A DNA stretch of 32,434 bases from an uncultured bacterium (lineage in GTDB: Bacteria > Planctomycetota > UBA1135 > GCA-002686595): assembly GCA_938030175.1 (NCBI GenBank), contig CALHGQ010000700.1, forward strand, positions 1 through 32,434, written 5' to 3'. Shown here in pieces: positions 1 through 9,600 of the stretch (within the stretch, counting starts at the first letter, position 1; each line of letters begins with the position of its first letter). Below the pieces are notes generated by a model that worked only from the letters and a program-made list of their open reading frames with translations, was not told the DNA's origin and made no database searches. The position numbers and the translations under genes are program-made.

Positions 1-352
1 GGTGGCAGCAGGCGAAGATCATGCCGAGCAGGCTGTCCTCGATCTCATCCGGTTCGGGGCCCGTGTCTTCCGCGGCGGTCAGCTCGGCCTCGTGGGCGAG
101 CTCGAAGCTGCGGCCATCCCGGCGCAGCGCCGTGATCATCCGGTTCTTGGCCACGCGGTGCAGCCAGGCGGCCGGCTGATCCGGCACGCGGCCCTGGCGC
201 CAGGACTGCAGCGCCTGGACCATGGCTTCTTGGACGGCGTCCTCCGCGAGGTCGACGTTGGCGAATCCGAAGGCGCGAGTCAGGACAGCGATCACGCTGG
301 CCGACTCGCGTCGAAAGAAGTCATCGACGAGCGGATAGGTCCCCGTCGACAT
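1..352 (-). CDS. ECF sigma factor (ECF42-like), 5' part only
   Basis: Reading the complement from an ATG at 352 gives an N-terminal sigma-70 region 2: a VDDFFRRESASVIAVLTRAF start, a LAEDAVQEAMVQAL helix, then PAAWLHRVAKNRMITALRR, the usual core- and -10-binding segment. It is followed by DSLLGMIFACCHP-type sequence, typical of the long ECF subfamily with a C-terminal extension. The gene leaves the window after about 117 codons, so region 4 and any C-terminal domain cannot be seen. The start lies 3 nt after the stop of the YCII protein gene (356-712), in the same frame, so the two are almost certainly one operon. ECF42-type sigma factors are known to sit beside DGPF/YCII proteins. Family assignment as an ECF sigma is firm; the ECF42 subgroup rests on context and is less sure. 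Confidence 0.85.
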   Translation of the reverse strand, partial: MSTGTYPLVDDFFRRESASVIAVLTRAFGFANVDLAEDAVQEAMVQALQSWRQGRVPDQPAAWLHRVAKNRMITALRRDGRSFELAHEAELTAAEDTGPEPDEIEDSLLGMIFACCH

Positions 353-355
353 CCG

Positions 356-712
356 CTATCCCGGCTGGGTCGTGTCCATGATCGGACGAATCTCGACCTT
401 GCCGCCGCTCGCGAAGATGGGGCAGCCTTTGGCGTGCTGAGCGGCGGCGTCCATATCCGGAGCCTCCACCAGCGTGTAGCCGCCCACCATCTCGCGGGTT
501 TCCGCGTAGGGACCGTCGGTGATCGAGGCGTCCGCGTGCACGACCTTGCCTTCGGGCGTCAGTGCCTCGCCCATCTCCAGGACCCAGCCCGCGGCCTGCC
601 CGGCGCCGAGCCAGTCCCACCACGACTTCATGATCTGCTCCATCTCGTCGGGAGAGGGCTCCGGGCCCTTGTTGTCGTCAGCGTTGCGGTACAGGAAGAG
701 GAATTTGGCCAT
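356..712 (-). CDS. YCII/DGPF-domain protein
   Basis: A 118-residue protein starting MAKFLFLYRNADD, with the family signature TDGPYAETREMVGGY near the middle (DGPF motif as DGPY) and a C-terminal EIRPIMD strand. The family folds as a small dimeric alpha/beta barrel; its biochemical role is not settled and it is often paired with an ECF sigma factor, as here. The reading frame stays open upstream to 844, but I chose ATG at 712 because the family begins there and because a GGAG sequence (720-723 on the complement) lies 7 nt before it. The upstream extension is low-complexity and unlike any domain. The downstream sigma gene begins 3 nt after its stop. Confidence 0.85.
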   Translation of the reverse strand: MAKFLFLYRNADDNKGPEPSPDEMEQIMKSWWDWLGAGQAAGWVLEMGEALTPEGKVVHADASITDGPYAETREMVGGYTLVEAPDMDAAAQHAKGCPIFASGGKVEIRPIMDTTQPG

Positions 713-1040
713 GGGAGGTCTCCGATTGTCTTGGGGTGATGTGCCGCCCGAATGGCCGCACGCACCGCGGTGACGAATAGACCCTGGCCACGGGGACAGC
801 GCATCTGGAAAAAGGACTGGTTGATGCGCGAGGTCCCTCGTCAAACCCCTTCCAAACTGTCCCCCTCAGGTGTTCATGGCCCCGTTGGGGGGGGCCGTAA
901 GCGCTTCGGCGCCAACGGCTTAGGATCTCGTCGGTCGATCGGACGCCTTCCGTCCTCCTTGTGGCTCGCAGTCTGTTGCACCAGCTCGACTTACGTCGTC
1001 CCTTCCCCATCGAAGGGGGCCAGCCCGCTAGTATTCCGGG
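713..1040. other. Divergent intergenic region (328 bp)
   Basis: This lies between the starts of the YCII gene (minus) and the GH20 gene (plus), so it should hold both promoters, but I find no convincing -35/-10 pair. An inverted repeat, GGCCCC (878-883) with GGGGCC (891-896), could form a 6-bp stem; no T-run follows it. At 973-998 there is a 26-nt stretch that recurs with few changes at 20406-20431 (see findings). No reading frame here looks like a protein family. Confidence 0.6.
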
Positions 1041-3467
1041 GTGATCACCCCCCTTCTCCTCAGCGTCCTCAGCCTCCAGGAGGGCGGCTGGTCGCCGCCG
1101 CCTCCTCCACCCGTAGTTCCGACGCCGGTCGCGTCCCAGCCCCGGTTCGCGCCGTTCGTGCTGCCCGAGACGGTTCGTATCGTGGCGACCGAGGACGGCC
1201 TAGAGCCGCAGATGGTGCTCCTCCAGGACACGCTGGAGAAGCGTCTCGGCCGGCGGATCCCGCTCGGGGAGGCGCCTGCGAAATCTGGGGACCTGACCCT
1301 GACCCTCGGCTACCTCAGCGACGCGGTGCAGGGCAACCCAGAGGCCTACTCCATTGAGGTCTTCGATGACCACGTTGCCCTGTCGGCGACCGGCAGCGTC
1401 GGCATCGCACGGGCGATTGCACGCCTTGCACAGCTCTTCAGCCACGACAGTGAGAGCGGTGCGTGGGTGCTCCCGCCCACGCGTATCGACGATGCTCCGG
1501 CTGATCCGTGGCGCGGTCTCCTCCTGGATGTCGCGCGCTTTCCCCACTCCGTCGAGTCGCTGCGAGAGAGCATCGACATGGCGTTCTTGTTCTCGCTGAG
1601 CGTGGTGCACCTGCACCTCGGCGACGACCAAGCGTTCACCTTTCCAGCAAGTTGCCTACCTCCGCGCACGGACCCGGGCCAGCCCGGGGCCCATCGCGGC
1701 TACACGCTGGAGGACCTGAGATACCTCGTTCGTTACGCGGACGCACGCGGCATCACGCTGGTGCCGGAAATCGACATGCCCGCCCACGCCTCGGCGCTGG
1801 TCCGGGCTCGCCCCGATCTCTTCGGGACGACGGATGCTGAGACCGGCGAAGCTAAGTCCACCGGCGTAATCAACATGGCGTCGCCCGCCGCGGTGGAGGC
1901 CACCAAGGCCCTCGTGGACGAAGTGATCTCCGTGTTCGACACGAGTCCGTACTTTCACCTCGGCGGCGACGAGGTTTGGGCCCCCGGGCTCCTGAAGCTT
2001 CCAGAGTTCTTGGCGCTCGCGGAGAAGGTGGGGCTGCCGCTCAAGGCGGAAGAGGGCGCGGTCAACGCGCTCCTCAATCACTTCCTGCAGGACATGGCGG
2101 ACCATGTGACGGAGGCCGGCCTGCAGCCGATCGTGTGGGAGGGATTCAAGCCGGTCAAGGGCGGCAAGACCCTCGGTACGGGGGCTTGGGTGATGTCCTG
2201 GAGCCAGCACAGCCAGATGCCCGAGGCGCTTCAAGCGGACGGCTACACGCTGATCAACTGTGGGTGGGAGCCGCTCTACATCGTGCCAGCGCAGAGCTGG
2301 GCGTCCCAGGCCGCCGATGCGTTCGACTGGACGCCGCGGAGCGTGCGCCAGCGGTACGGCGGGCGACGGGCCGAGCTCCAAGCTGATTCACCGCTCCAGG
2401 GCGCGCAGATTTGCGTGTGGGAGCAGCGACCTGAAGCCATTGTCCCCGCGGTCCTCGGGGTGCTGCCGGAGCTCTCCGAGCGGATGTGGGGGAGCCATGG
2501 AACGCCCGAGACCTACGCTGACTTCGCGCCGCTCGCTGACGCTGCCCAAGCGGTCGTGCGCGACATGCTGCGACCCGCCGTGGTCACATGGACCAGTGAC
2601 CTCGGCGGTCAAGAGCTCCTCTTCCGGGACGAGGTTTCGGTGACTCTAGCCGCCGCCGCTCACGCCGCTCCAGGCGTCATTCGTTACGTCACCGGGCCTG
2701 AATTCGGCCAGGTGCCCACGCCCGAATCCCCAGCAGCGACGGAGAAGCCCATGGTGCTCAAAGAAAGCACGGTCGTTGCCGCGGCGCTCTTCGCAATGGA
2801 CGGGCGCCGCATCGGTGGCATCACCGAAGTGCGCTTCGAAAAGGGAGTGCCCGTGATGTCCTTCGACGCTTACCGGCTTGACCAGGGCAGCTCGTTCACG
2901 GCCGCTGACTTCGACGATCTCTCGGAGCCCGCGCTGATCGGCAGCGGTCAGCTCATGGGGGCCACTCCGGCGCGCATCGATGCGATCAACCGCGAGCAGT
3001 TCGCCCGCGTCGCCCCGGAGGCTCATATCGACCTGCGTCCCATCGCATGGGATCGATTCGGCGCGGCCGGCCACAGAATGGACGCGGCGAGACCGCGCCT
3101 CTACGGACGCCACGCCGTTCGTGCCCGGGGCCAGGTGACGGTGGACTTCGCCGGTACGTGGGCGATCGAATTCAAGAGTCGCGATGGGGTTGGACGCATC
3201 CGTATCGGCGACGCGGAGGTCACTTGCTCCGGGGACAACCAGATCGTGCGCCGCACCGCGGAGCTCGAGGTGGGAACGTACGCAGTCTTTATCGATCACG
3301 CGATGGTCGACGTGCACAACGACCTACAGGTTTGGCTGACGCCGCTTGACCCGGAGGGGGTCTTCGGTGACTCGGCGGCCAAGACTCCGCTCGGCACTCT
3401 GCTGCGCCCCACGACCGACCTCGTGGGGCCAGAGGATCTGCTTCCGCTTGCCTCGTTTCGAGAGTAG
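1041..3467 (+). CDS. GH20 beta-N-acetylhexosaminidase
   Basis: An 808-residue glycoside hydrolase family 20 protein, expected to release terminal beta-linked GlcNAc or GalNAc from oligosaccharides outside the cytoplasm by substrate-assisted catalysis. The start is GTG (1041), giving a short hydrophobic leader (ITPLLLSVLSL) and a proline-rich linker (residues 18-30). Residues about 40-150 form the GH20b N-terminal domain. The catalytic barrel starts at WRGLLLDVARFP (157-168), continues with HLHLGDDQAF (the usual HWHLTDDQ strand) and carries the catalytic pair Asp310-Glu311 in HLGGDE. A long C-terminal part (about 520-808) looks like beta-sandwich domains and ends in a segment reminiscent of a ligand-binding module (WAIEFKSRDGVGRIRIG). 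No Shine-Dalgarno is visible and the signal peptide is weak, with no positive charge, so the exact start is uncertain. Confidence 0.88.
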   Translation: MITPLLLSVLSLQEGGWSPPPPPPVVPTPVASQPRFAPFVLPETVRIVATEDGLEPQMVLLQDTLEKRLGRRIPLGEAPAKSGDLTLTLGYLSDAVQGNPEAYSIEVFDDHVALSATGSVGIARAIARLAQLFSHDSESGAWVLPPTRIDDAPADPWRGLLLDVARFPHSVESLRESIDMAFLFSLSVVHLHLGDDQAFTFPASCLPPRTDPGQPGAHRGYTLEDLRYLVRYADARGITLVPEIDMPAHASALVRARPDLFGTTDAETGEAKSTGVINMASPAAVEATKALVDEVISVFDTSPYFHLGGDEVWAPGLLKLPEFLALAEKVGLPLKAEEGAVNALLNHFLQDMADHVTEAGLQPIVWEGFKPVKGGKTLGTGAWVMSWSQHSQMPEALQADGYTLINCGWEPLYIVPAQSWASQAADAFDWTPRSVRQRYGGRRAELQADSPLQGAQICVWEQRPEAIVPAVLGVLPELSERMWGSHGTPETYADFAPLADAAQAVVRDMLRPAVVTWTSDLGGQELLFRDEVSVTLAAAAHAAPGVIRYVTGPEFGQVPTPESPAATEKPMVLKESTVVAAALFAMDGRRIGGITEVRFEKGVPVMSFDAYRLDQGSSFTAADFDDLSEPALIGSGQLMGATPARIDAINREQFARVAPEAHIDLRPIAWDRFGAAGHRMDAARPRLYGRHAVRARGQVTVDFAGTWAIEFKSRDGVGRIRIGDAEVTCSGDNQIVRRTAELEVGTYAVFIDHAMVDVHNDLQVWLTPLDPEGVFGDSAAKTPLGTLLRPTTDLVGPEDLLPLASFRE

Positions 3468-3578
3468 CCGCGCTCTCTTTCGCGCCCGCCGAAGGCAGAC
3501 GGCCCGTCACAATCCCTCGGCGCTTCGTATAGCTGTAGGGCCAAGCCTCCATCCAGGCATTCCAAGCCCGACGAACCC

Positions 3579-4592
3579 ATGAAGAATCCAATCCTTACCG
3601 CCGCCCTCTCCGCGTTCGCGCTGTCCACCGCTTCCGCTGCTCCCGTTCTCTCCGACGCGCGCTGGTTCGATGACTACGACGCCGCGGTGGCGGTCGCCAA
3701 GGAAGAGGGCAAGGACCTCTTCGTGGACTTCTCTGGTTCGGACTGGTGCCACTACTGCATCAAGCTGGAGAAAGAGGTGCTGACCCACGACGCTTGGATT
3801 GAGGCCGCGTCGAAGGAGTTCGTCCTGGTCATGCTGGACTTCCCCCGCGGGGACGAAGCCAAAGCCAAGGTGCCCAACCCGAAGCGGAACCAACAGCTGG
3901 CCCAAGAGCTCAACGTGGAGGGCTTCCCGTCGGTCTTCCTCATGACCGTGGACGGTGTGGTCTTCGCGCAGACCGGTTACCAGCCAGGCGGTCCCGAGGA
4001 GTACGTCGCACACATGGCGGAGATCGCCGAGGTTGGCCGTGAGGCGATGGCTCCCTACGTGCAAGCGGCCGCTGCCTTCACGGCGGCGGAGGGTGCGGAA
4101 GCCCAGTGGGCCGCGTGGGATCAGCTAGCTCTTGTGTTCAGCGAGATGAGCAGCGAGTCGCCCTTCGTGAGGACCCTCGAAAAGCACGTGCGCTGGGGCT
4201 TCGACACGGATGCTGACAACGCTGCGGGCAAGAAGAGCGTGGCGGCCAAGGCGCTCCTTGGGAAGGGCATCACGGACGATGCGGTGCTTGAGTTCGCGAA
4301 AGAGAACGATCCGAAGAACGAACAGGGCATGCTAGAGCTTGTCGTGAGCGCACAGTTCGGCACCGTCCGCGATGACGCGGCCGCGAAGGCAGCGATCGCA
4401 GCGCTGGAGGGCATCAACGGGCTGGGCTTTCAGAACAAGGACGTTGGGTTCATGCTGAACCTGACCGTGGCCCGCTGGTACGACGGTCCGCTCGCGAACG
4501 CCGAGGAGAAGGTGGCGTTTGCGAAGAAGGCCATGGAGATCGGGAGCAACGACGCCGAGCTCATGGCCGCGCTGAAGAAGCTCATCGGCTGA
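3579..4592 (+). CDS. Secreted thioredoxin-fold protein
   Basis: A 337-residue protein with a Sec signal peptide (MKNPILTAALSAFALSTASA, cleavage near residue 21) followed by a thioredoxin-like domain (about 25-140). The active-site pair is Cys57-Cys60 in SDWCHYCIKLEKEV, and the cis-proline loop is GFPSVFLM. The WCHYC motif resembles DsbD C-terminal/thioredoxin_7 proteins that handle disulfides or deliver electrons in the periplasm. The C-terminal 190 residues are helical and alanine/glutamate-rich, TPR-like in look, with no motif I recognise. It follows the GH20 gene by 111 bp on the same strand and ends 11 bp before the convergent gene at 4604. No clear ribosome binding site precedes the ATG. 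Confidence 0.85.
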   Translation: MKNPILTAALSAFALSTASAAPVLSDARWFDDYDAAVAVAKEEGKDLFVDFSGSDWCHYCIKLEKEVLTHDAWIEAASKEFVLVMLDFPRGDEAKAKVPNPKRNQQLAQELNVEGFPSVFLMTVDGVVFAQTGYQPGGPEEYVAHMAEIAEVGREAMAPYVQAAAAFTAAEGAEAQWAAWDQLALVFSEMSSESPFVRTLEKHVRWGFDTDADNAAGKKSVAAKALLGKGITDDAVLEFAKENDPKNEQGMLELVVSAQFGTVRDDAAAKAAIAALEGINGLGFQNKDVGFMLNLTVARWYDGPLANAEEKVAFAKKAMEIGSNDAELMAALKKLIG

Positions 4593-4603
4593 GACCAGGA
4601 TCC

Positions 4604-5308
4604 TTAGCGATCGAGCACGTAGTTCGTGACGAACGCTTCCTGTCCGGTCTCCGGAGCGAAACCAACCGACTGCCTGAGCTCGGTTTCGCTCGTCCGCTCG
4701 TACACCATGCTGACGACGCCTTCCGCGCCCGTGGTGCCGGTGAACTCGACGCGGTCCTTCTCAAGGGACACGAGTCGAAAGAGCGACACGTCTCCGCGAC
4801 CTTCGGGAACCTGAAGGCGACCGTGCAGGTGTCGGAGCCGCAGCACGATCTCCTCGCCCTCGGTGGAGATCTGGCTGAGGTCCACGAACGAGCAGTCGCC
4901 GTCGAGCCTGATTTGGCGGAAGCTACCCATGACCGAGTTGCCCCTCGGCGGCGTCCAGACCTCTTCGTTGACGGTCTTGTTGGGGTTGATCGCAATCCAG
5001 CGCCCGGTCAGGAACGACAGCCCGGCGATCGCCGGCGCGGGCGCGGCGTTCCGAGGAAGGAGCGGCTCGGTGACCCGCGTGGGGACGCCCGCTTGGACAG
5101 GGCGGCCCTCCATCGGAGTGGTGGACCCAACGGGCGCGAAACCTTGGTTCGGTGGAACGGAGGACGATGCCGCAGGAGCGGTCGCGCCGGGCTGCATCGC
5201 TGCGGAGCGAGCATCGATCTCGTCCCACACTGCCTGGTTGGACGAGGTGCAGCCGGGAAGTAGGCCGGTGAGTACTGCGATCAGGGCCGTAGCGATGTTT
5301 CGTTCCAT
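4604..5308 (-). CDS. Lipoprotein with DUF6265-like domain
   Basis: A 234-residue lipoprotein. The start at 5308 gives MERNIATALIAVLTGLLPGC, a textbook lipoprotein signal with the lipidated cysteine at residue 20; the frame is open further upstream to 5392 but only this start yields a signal peptide. After a proline/alanine-rich spacer (about 38-95), residues 97-230 hold LSFLTGRWIA, NEEVWTPPRGNSVMGSFR and a series of beta strands, matching the DUF6265 (lipocalin-like) pattern of a short barrel with a W-x-x-P-x-G-x-x-M-x-G motif. Function is unknown. It ends 11 bp from the convergent thioredoxin-fold gene. The histidine kinase gene ends 32 bp upstream on the same strand, so co-transcription is possible. 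Confidence 0.7.
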   Translation of the reverse strand: MERNIATALIAVLTGLLPGCTSSNQAVWDEIDARSAAMQPGATAPAASSSVPPNQGFAPVGSTTPMEGRPVQAGVPTRVTEPLLPRNAAPAPAIAGLSFLTGRWIAINPNKTVNEEVWTPPRGNSVMGSFRQIRLDGDCSFVDLSQISTEGEEIVLRLRHLHGRLQVPEGRGDVSLFRLVSLEKDRVEFTGTTGAEGVVSMVYERTSETELRQSVGFAPETGQEAFVTNYVLDR

Positions 5309-5340
5309 GGACCGAGCATACTTGCGCCGCGGCCTTGCCG

Positions 5341-6621
5341 TCACGGTTGAGCTTCGATCGCTTCTGCGCTGGCCGACCTCTTGAGGGGCCAAGTCAGCTC
5401 AAACGTGGCCCCCGAGACCCCGTCGGACTCGAGCGTGATCTCACCGCCCGCTTGCTCCACCGTGCGCTTGACGATCGAAAGACCCAGACCGCTCCCTTCC
5501 GTTTCGTCGCGGGACTGGAGGGTTCTGAGCGGCTCGAACACGGCCTCGTGGAACTTGGGATCGATGCCAGGGCCGTCGTCCGCCACGGTGAAGGTGACTG
5601 ACCCTCCAGACGGGTCGACGCGGGTGGTGACTTGAATCGTCGCGTCCTGGCTGCCTCGATGCTTGATGGCATTGCCAATCAGGTTGCGTAGCACAACCTC
5701 CAGGGGCGCGACCTGGGTCGAGATCGTCGACCGCTCGCCCGCCAGCTCGAGTCGGGCACTTTGGCTTCCTTCGTGCCATTGGAATGAGCGCTCCGCAAGG
5801 CTCCACGTGTCGACGCTCTCCGTCGCTGCCGCCGTCCGGCCGAGGGTCGCATACTCGCGAAGGTCGGAGAGGAGTCGATCCATTCGCCCCACCCGCTGCG
5901 TGAGGAGCTCTAGGTGATCGCACGCCGCGGCTGGGTCCCCTTCTTCGATCGATTCAACGGCCCATTCGGCGAGCCGCGACACCGTCAGCAGCGGGGACTT
6001 CAGGTCGTGGGAGGCGACGCGCACGAACGACCGCAGGTCCTCATTGGCTTGGCTCAGGCCCAGGTTGGCGCCTGCGAGCTCGGCTTCACTGACCTGGAGC
6101 TGCTTCGTTCGGCGTAGGAGCTCGATTGTGGCCTTGCGGCCCTCAAGCGCCGAAGCTGCCGCAATGGCCAAGTGGCGGAGCGAGGTCAGCTGGGACTCGC
6201 TCATGGTCCTAGGAATACGGTCGATCACGCAGAGCGAGCCAACACGCACCCCGCTCTCCAACCTGATCGGCACGCCGCAGTAGAAGCGGATCTTTGGATC
6301 GCCCACGACCAACGGGTTCTCGGCGAACCTTTCGTCTTGCAGTGTGTCCTGCACCTCCGTGACGCCGTCATCGAGAATGGTGTGCGCACAGAACGCCGCG
6401 TCGCGGTCCGTTTGCCGGACGTCGCCGAGGCCCACTCCCGCCTTGAACCACTGCCTCGACTCGTCGACGAGGCTGACGAGGGAAATGGGCGTTCCCGCGA
6501 TGGTGGACGCTGCATCCACCAAGGCATCGAACTGGGGCTCGGCCGCCGTGTCGAGGACCTCGAGGTCCCGGAGTGCCGCGAGTCTCTCGCGCTCGTTGGG
6601 TGGAGGTGGGGCTGACGGCAT
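5341..6621 (-). CDS. GAF-domain sensor histidine kinase (soluble, orphan)
   Basis: A 426-residue cytoplasmic histidine kinase without membrane segments. Residues about 10-165 form a GAF sensor domain (FDALVDAASTIAGTPISLVSLVD ... AFCAHTILDDG ... FYCGVPIR ... GSLCVID). A short coiled coil (about 165-195) leads to the HisKA dimerisation domain with the phosphorylated His205 in VASHDLKSPL. The ATPase domain shows the N-box (RNLIGNAIKHRG), G1 (DDGPGID) and G2 (GSGLGLSIVKR). No response regulator lies next to it, so its partner is elsewhere. The subtype 'ERERLAALRDLEVLDTAAEPQFD' at the N-terminus is a common GAF-kinase layout whose ligand is unknown. A perfect inverted repeat (CTAGGG at 6638-6643, CCCTAG at 6653-6658) lies just upstream of the start. 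Confidence 0.92.
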   Translation of the reverse strand: MPSAPPPPNERERLAALRDLEVLDTAAEPQFDALVDAASTIAGTPISLVSLVDESRQWFKAGVGLGDVRQTDRDAAFCAHTILDDGVTEVQDTLQDERFAENPLVVGDPKIRFYCGVPIRLESGVRVGSLCVIDRIPRTMSESQLTSLRHLAIAAASALEGRKATIELLRRTKQLQVSEAELAGANLGLSQANEDLRSFVRVASHDLKSPLLTVSRLAEWAVESIEEGDPAAACDHLELLTQRVGRMDRLLSDLREYATLGRTAAATESVDTWSLAERSFQWHEGSQSARLELAGERSTISTQVAPLEVVLRNLIGNAIKHRGSQDATIQVTTRVDPSGGSVTFTVADDGPGIDPKFHEAVFEPLRTLQSRDETEGSGLGLSIVKRTVEQAGGEITLESDGVSGATFELTWPLKRSASAEAIEAQP

Positions 6622-6637
6622 GACCTAGCCCACGAGT

Positions 6638-6658
6638 CTAGGGCACTTCCGACCCTAG
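6638..6658. repeat. Inverted repeat upstream of the histidine kinase
   Basis: CTAGGG (6638-6643) and CCCTAG (6653-6658) form a perfect 6-bp inverted repeat around a 9-nt loop. It lies in the 72-bp gap between the end of the GH18 gene and the start of the kinase gene, so it could be a weak terminator for the former or an operator for the latter. There is no T-run after it in the direction of transcription. The role is a guess. Confidence 0.3.
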
Positions 6659-6693
6659 CCTGGGGCTCAAATGCCGAAGGGGCCCAAGGCGAC

Positions 6694-9600
6694 TCAAAAG
6701 TTCTCGAACGTCAGGTCGTCGACCCATGTGCCCTCATCGAGGCCAGGGGGGCCTACGTGGTTCTCGCGAAAGCCTGTTTGGAATGCGCCGCTGCGGGGTC
6801 CGTTCTCCGGTAGCGGGCCGCCGTAGAGCTCCTGTCCGTTCACGGTCACCAAGAGTTCGTTCCCTTGGGGCTGGCCGGGTCGCAGGGCGAAAGTGAAGGT
6901 GTTCCACTGCCCCTCGACCACGCCCAGCAGGAAGTTGGGAAGGCTGGCGAGCAACTCGACGGGACGGCCGTCCATCTGGTCGTGCGTCGCGTGGACGAGC
7001 TCCCACGTACTGCCGTGATCGTCTCGGCCGTCGTTGAGTCCGACCCCTTGGCGGTTCTCGTAGATAAGCCAGTAGCCGGATTCGTAGCCGGACGCACGCG
7101 CAACGGAGTCGCTCGGGAAGAAGCGAGTTCCTTGGGAGCCGCAGATCCCCACGGCGATGGCCTGCGCCGGCGCTGAGCTCGAAGGGACGTAGAGCTCTCC
7201 GGAGACCGAGAATCCGCGCTGGCTCCCGAGGGCGGCGTCGCCTGCGAGCCCGATCACTCCGCCTCCGTTGGGGTCCACTGTTCGCCACGCCAAGCCGCCG
7301 TTCGCTGAGTTCGGGAGACCGCTCGCCGGTGGGGACATGCGGAGGACGTTTTCGAAGGTGCTCACGAGGGCGGGTGTCGTGCCCTCGAAGGTCAACGTGG
7401 AGGGAACCGCGAGTTGGCCTCCATTGGGCGCCCCCGGGGAGGCCCCTTGGGAGGAGAAGTCCTTCGCGTTCCTCTGGGTATCGCGGCCATCGGGGTAGCG
7501 CCCGCTGGAGTAGGCGATCCCCTGGGAGTCCCTGCCGTCCGTGACTTCGCCGAGCCATGGCCAACCCTCGGATGTGACGCCCAGCGTCTCGCGGCGAATG
7601 AGATCTCCGAGACCACCGAACGCCTCGTAGACCACGCTGTCGTAGACGTGCAGGCTGGCCGAGTTCAGGAGCTGCAGGCCGCTTGGGCTGATATTCGAGA
7701 GGTCGTCGAAGCCCGCGCTAAACCCAGTGCTCGTGGATACGTTGGGCACACCTGGGTCGCCCGCGACGAAGAATCCGTAGCCGCTACCGGAGTCTGGGAT
7801 GGATCCGCCCAGCGGGAACTCGCGGGCGACCGAGCCGTCGCTAGCTCGGTACGTGCGCAGGGCGAGTCCGCTGGGCAAGGGGCCCGCCGGGCCGTAGACC
7901 TCGACGAACTCTGAACCCGAATTCGCGTACCTGAACTCGTTGATGCGGTAGCTCTTGCCCTCCGGGTCCTTGGCCTCGTAGCGCACGTCGTCGATGAAGA
8001 CCTGTCCGGTTCCGGGCGCGTCGCCTTCGATGACGAATCCGTAGAAGCCGATGTCCCTGGCCCCAGCACCTGCGCTGTCGAGGATGGAATTCCCGCTGAG
8101 GAACGCCGGTTCCTGGGTGGCGAACGCCTCCACCGCGAAGGGGTCGGTGAGGTCCCAAACCAGCGTGAACCAACCCGCGCGGTCGAGTGCCTTCTTCGGT
8201 GATGACTCAAGTTGGCGAGAGCCGTCGACCGCGAGCATTCGAATACCGAAGTCTGGCAGCGGGCTAGGGACAAAGACCCGTGCGGTCAGACGGGTTGAAG
8301 GAGAAACGCGGCCGAGAACGGCGTTGGTATCGGGAAGGCTCGGGACGGCGGGCGCGGCCAGGACTTCATGGGCGATCACGGCGCGGTTGCCCGCGCCTCC
8401 TTCAAAGTCGAAGTCCACCCGCAGCGCGTTGCCAGACCCGCTCGGGGAGGGCGCTAGCGTGCGCGCCGAGTCACCGTCCGTGTCACCCTGTGTGTCGAAC
8501 GCGTCGTTTGGATCCCGCCAACGGAAGTCGAGGCCGTCGAAGTTCTCCATCGTGAAGGAGCGCGTGCCCGGTGGCGTGAAGATCTCATGGGTCATCTCGT
8601 ACACGTGGGGGTAGGTCCGCGTGCGAGCGACGCTCCCACCGGTGCGCGGGTCGATCGACGTGAACTCCGACATCCACATCAGCGACCAGAACCCGACGCC
8701 GCCAAGGCGTCGTCCGCTCCAACGGCCCGAGGGATCCTGCATGCTGAGGGCATGTCGGATCTTGTACTCCATGCCGTCGAGGCCTTCGAACGTGCGCACA
8801 CGCGGCGTCCCCGAGGTCCACGTGTACCAGGCGGCCTCTGCGCCGCGGACGTAGTTCTGGGCGGGGAGTCCAATGGACGTGTTGCGAGTGACGTCGAAGA
8901 GTCCGTCCGTGAAGCCTGAGGACGTCGCACTGGACCCCGTGGCTCCGTAGGTGGACACGCCCGTCCAGCTGCGGGAGTAGGCGGAAACCACTGGCACGAG
9001 CTTCTCCGGCGGCAAACCGTCGTTCAGGTACGCGTGCATCCTCGACGAGCCGAGGCAGTTGTCAAAGTGGCTGATGGCGCGGGCGCTGAGGCCGCTGGCC
9101 CAGTCGTACATGCTGTACAGCATGTAGTCGATGTGAGGTGTGATGCCGGTCGTGGCGTCGAAGTCCCATTGGTTCGAGCTGAAGATTGCGTTGGTGTAGA
9201 TGCTGAGCTCGTAGTCGGGCCCGAGGGTGTCGAGCCCCGACCGCAGCTGGGCCATGAACGCCGTCAGTCCATCGCGAACGGCCGGTCCCCATGAGAACTC
9301 CACGTCGATGCTGACCCCATGGCTGTACGAGTCGGCGGCCAAGAGAGCCACGAGCTGATTGACGAGGTTCGTCCGTCGGGCGGCCGATGTCATCACAGAT
9401 TCGATGCTGCCCCCCGCGCCGTCGCCAAAGCTCGCGAGCACGAGGATCACCTTGACCCCTGCGGCTTCGGCTGCGCCGCCGGCTTTGAGGTACGAGGATC
9501 TGCCGGTGAACGCGCTGGTTTGGGTGAGGTTGCCCGCGCTGTCGAACCCGACGAAGCGTGAGCCCACATGGGTGAGCGCATGCCAGCGCTGGTGGAAGAC

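Noticed and set aside
2-739. A 245-codon open frame on the plus strand at the left edge
   Set aside because: It is antisense to the ECF sigma and YCII genes, which show clear family motifs.
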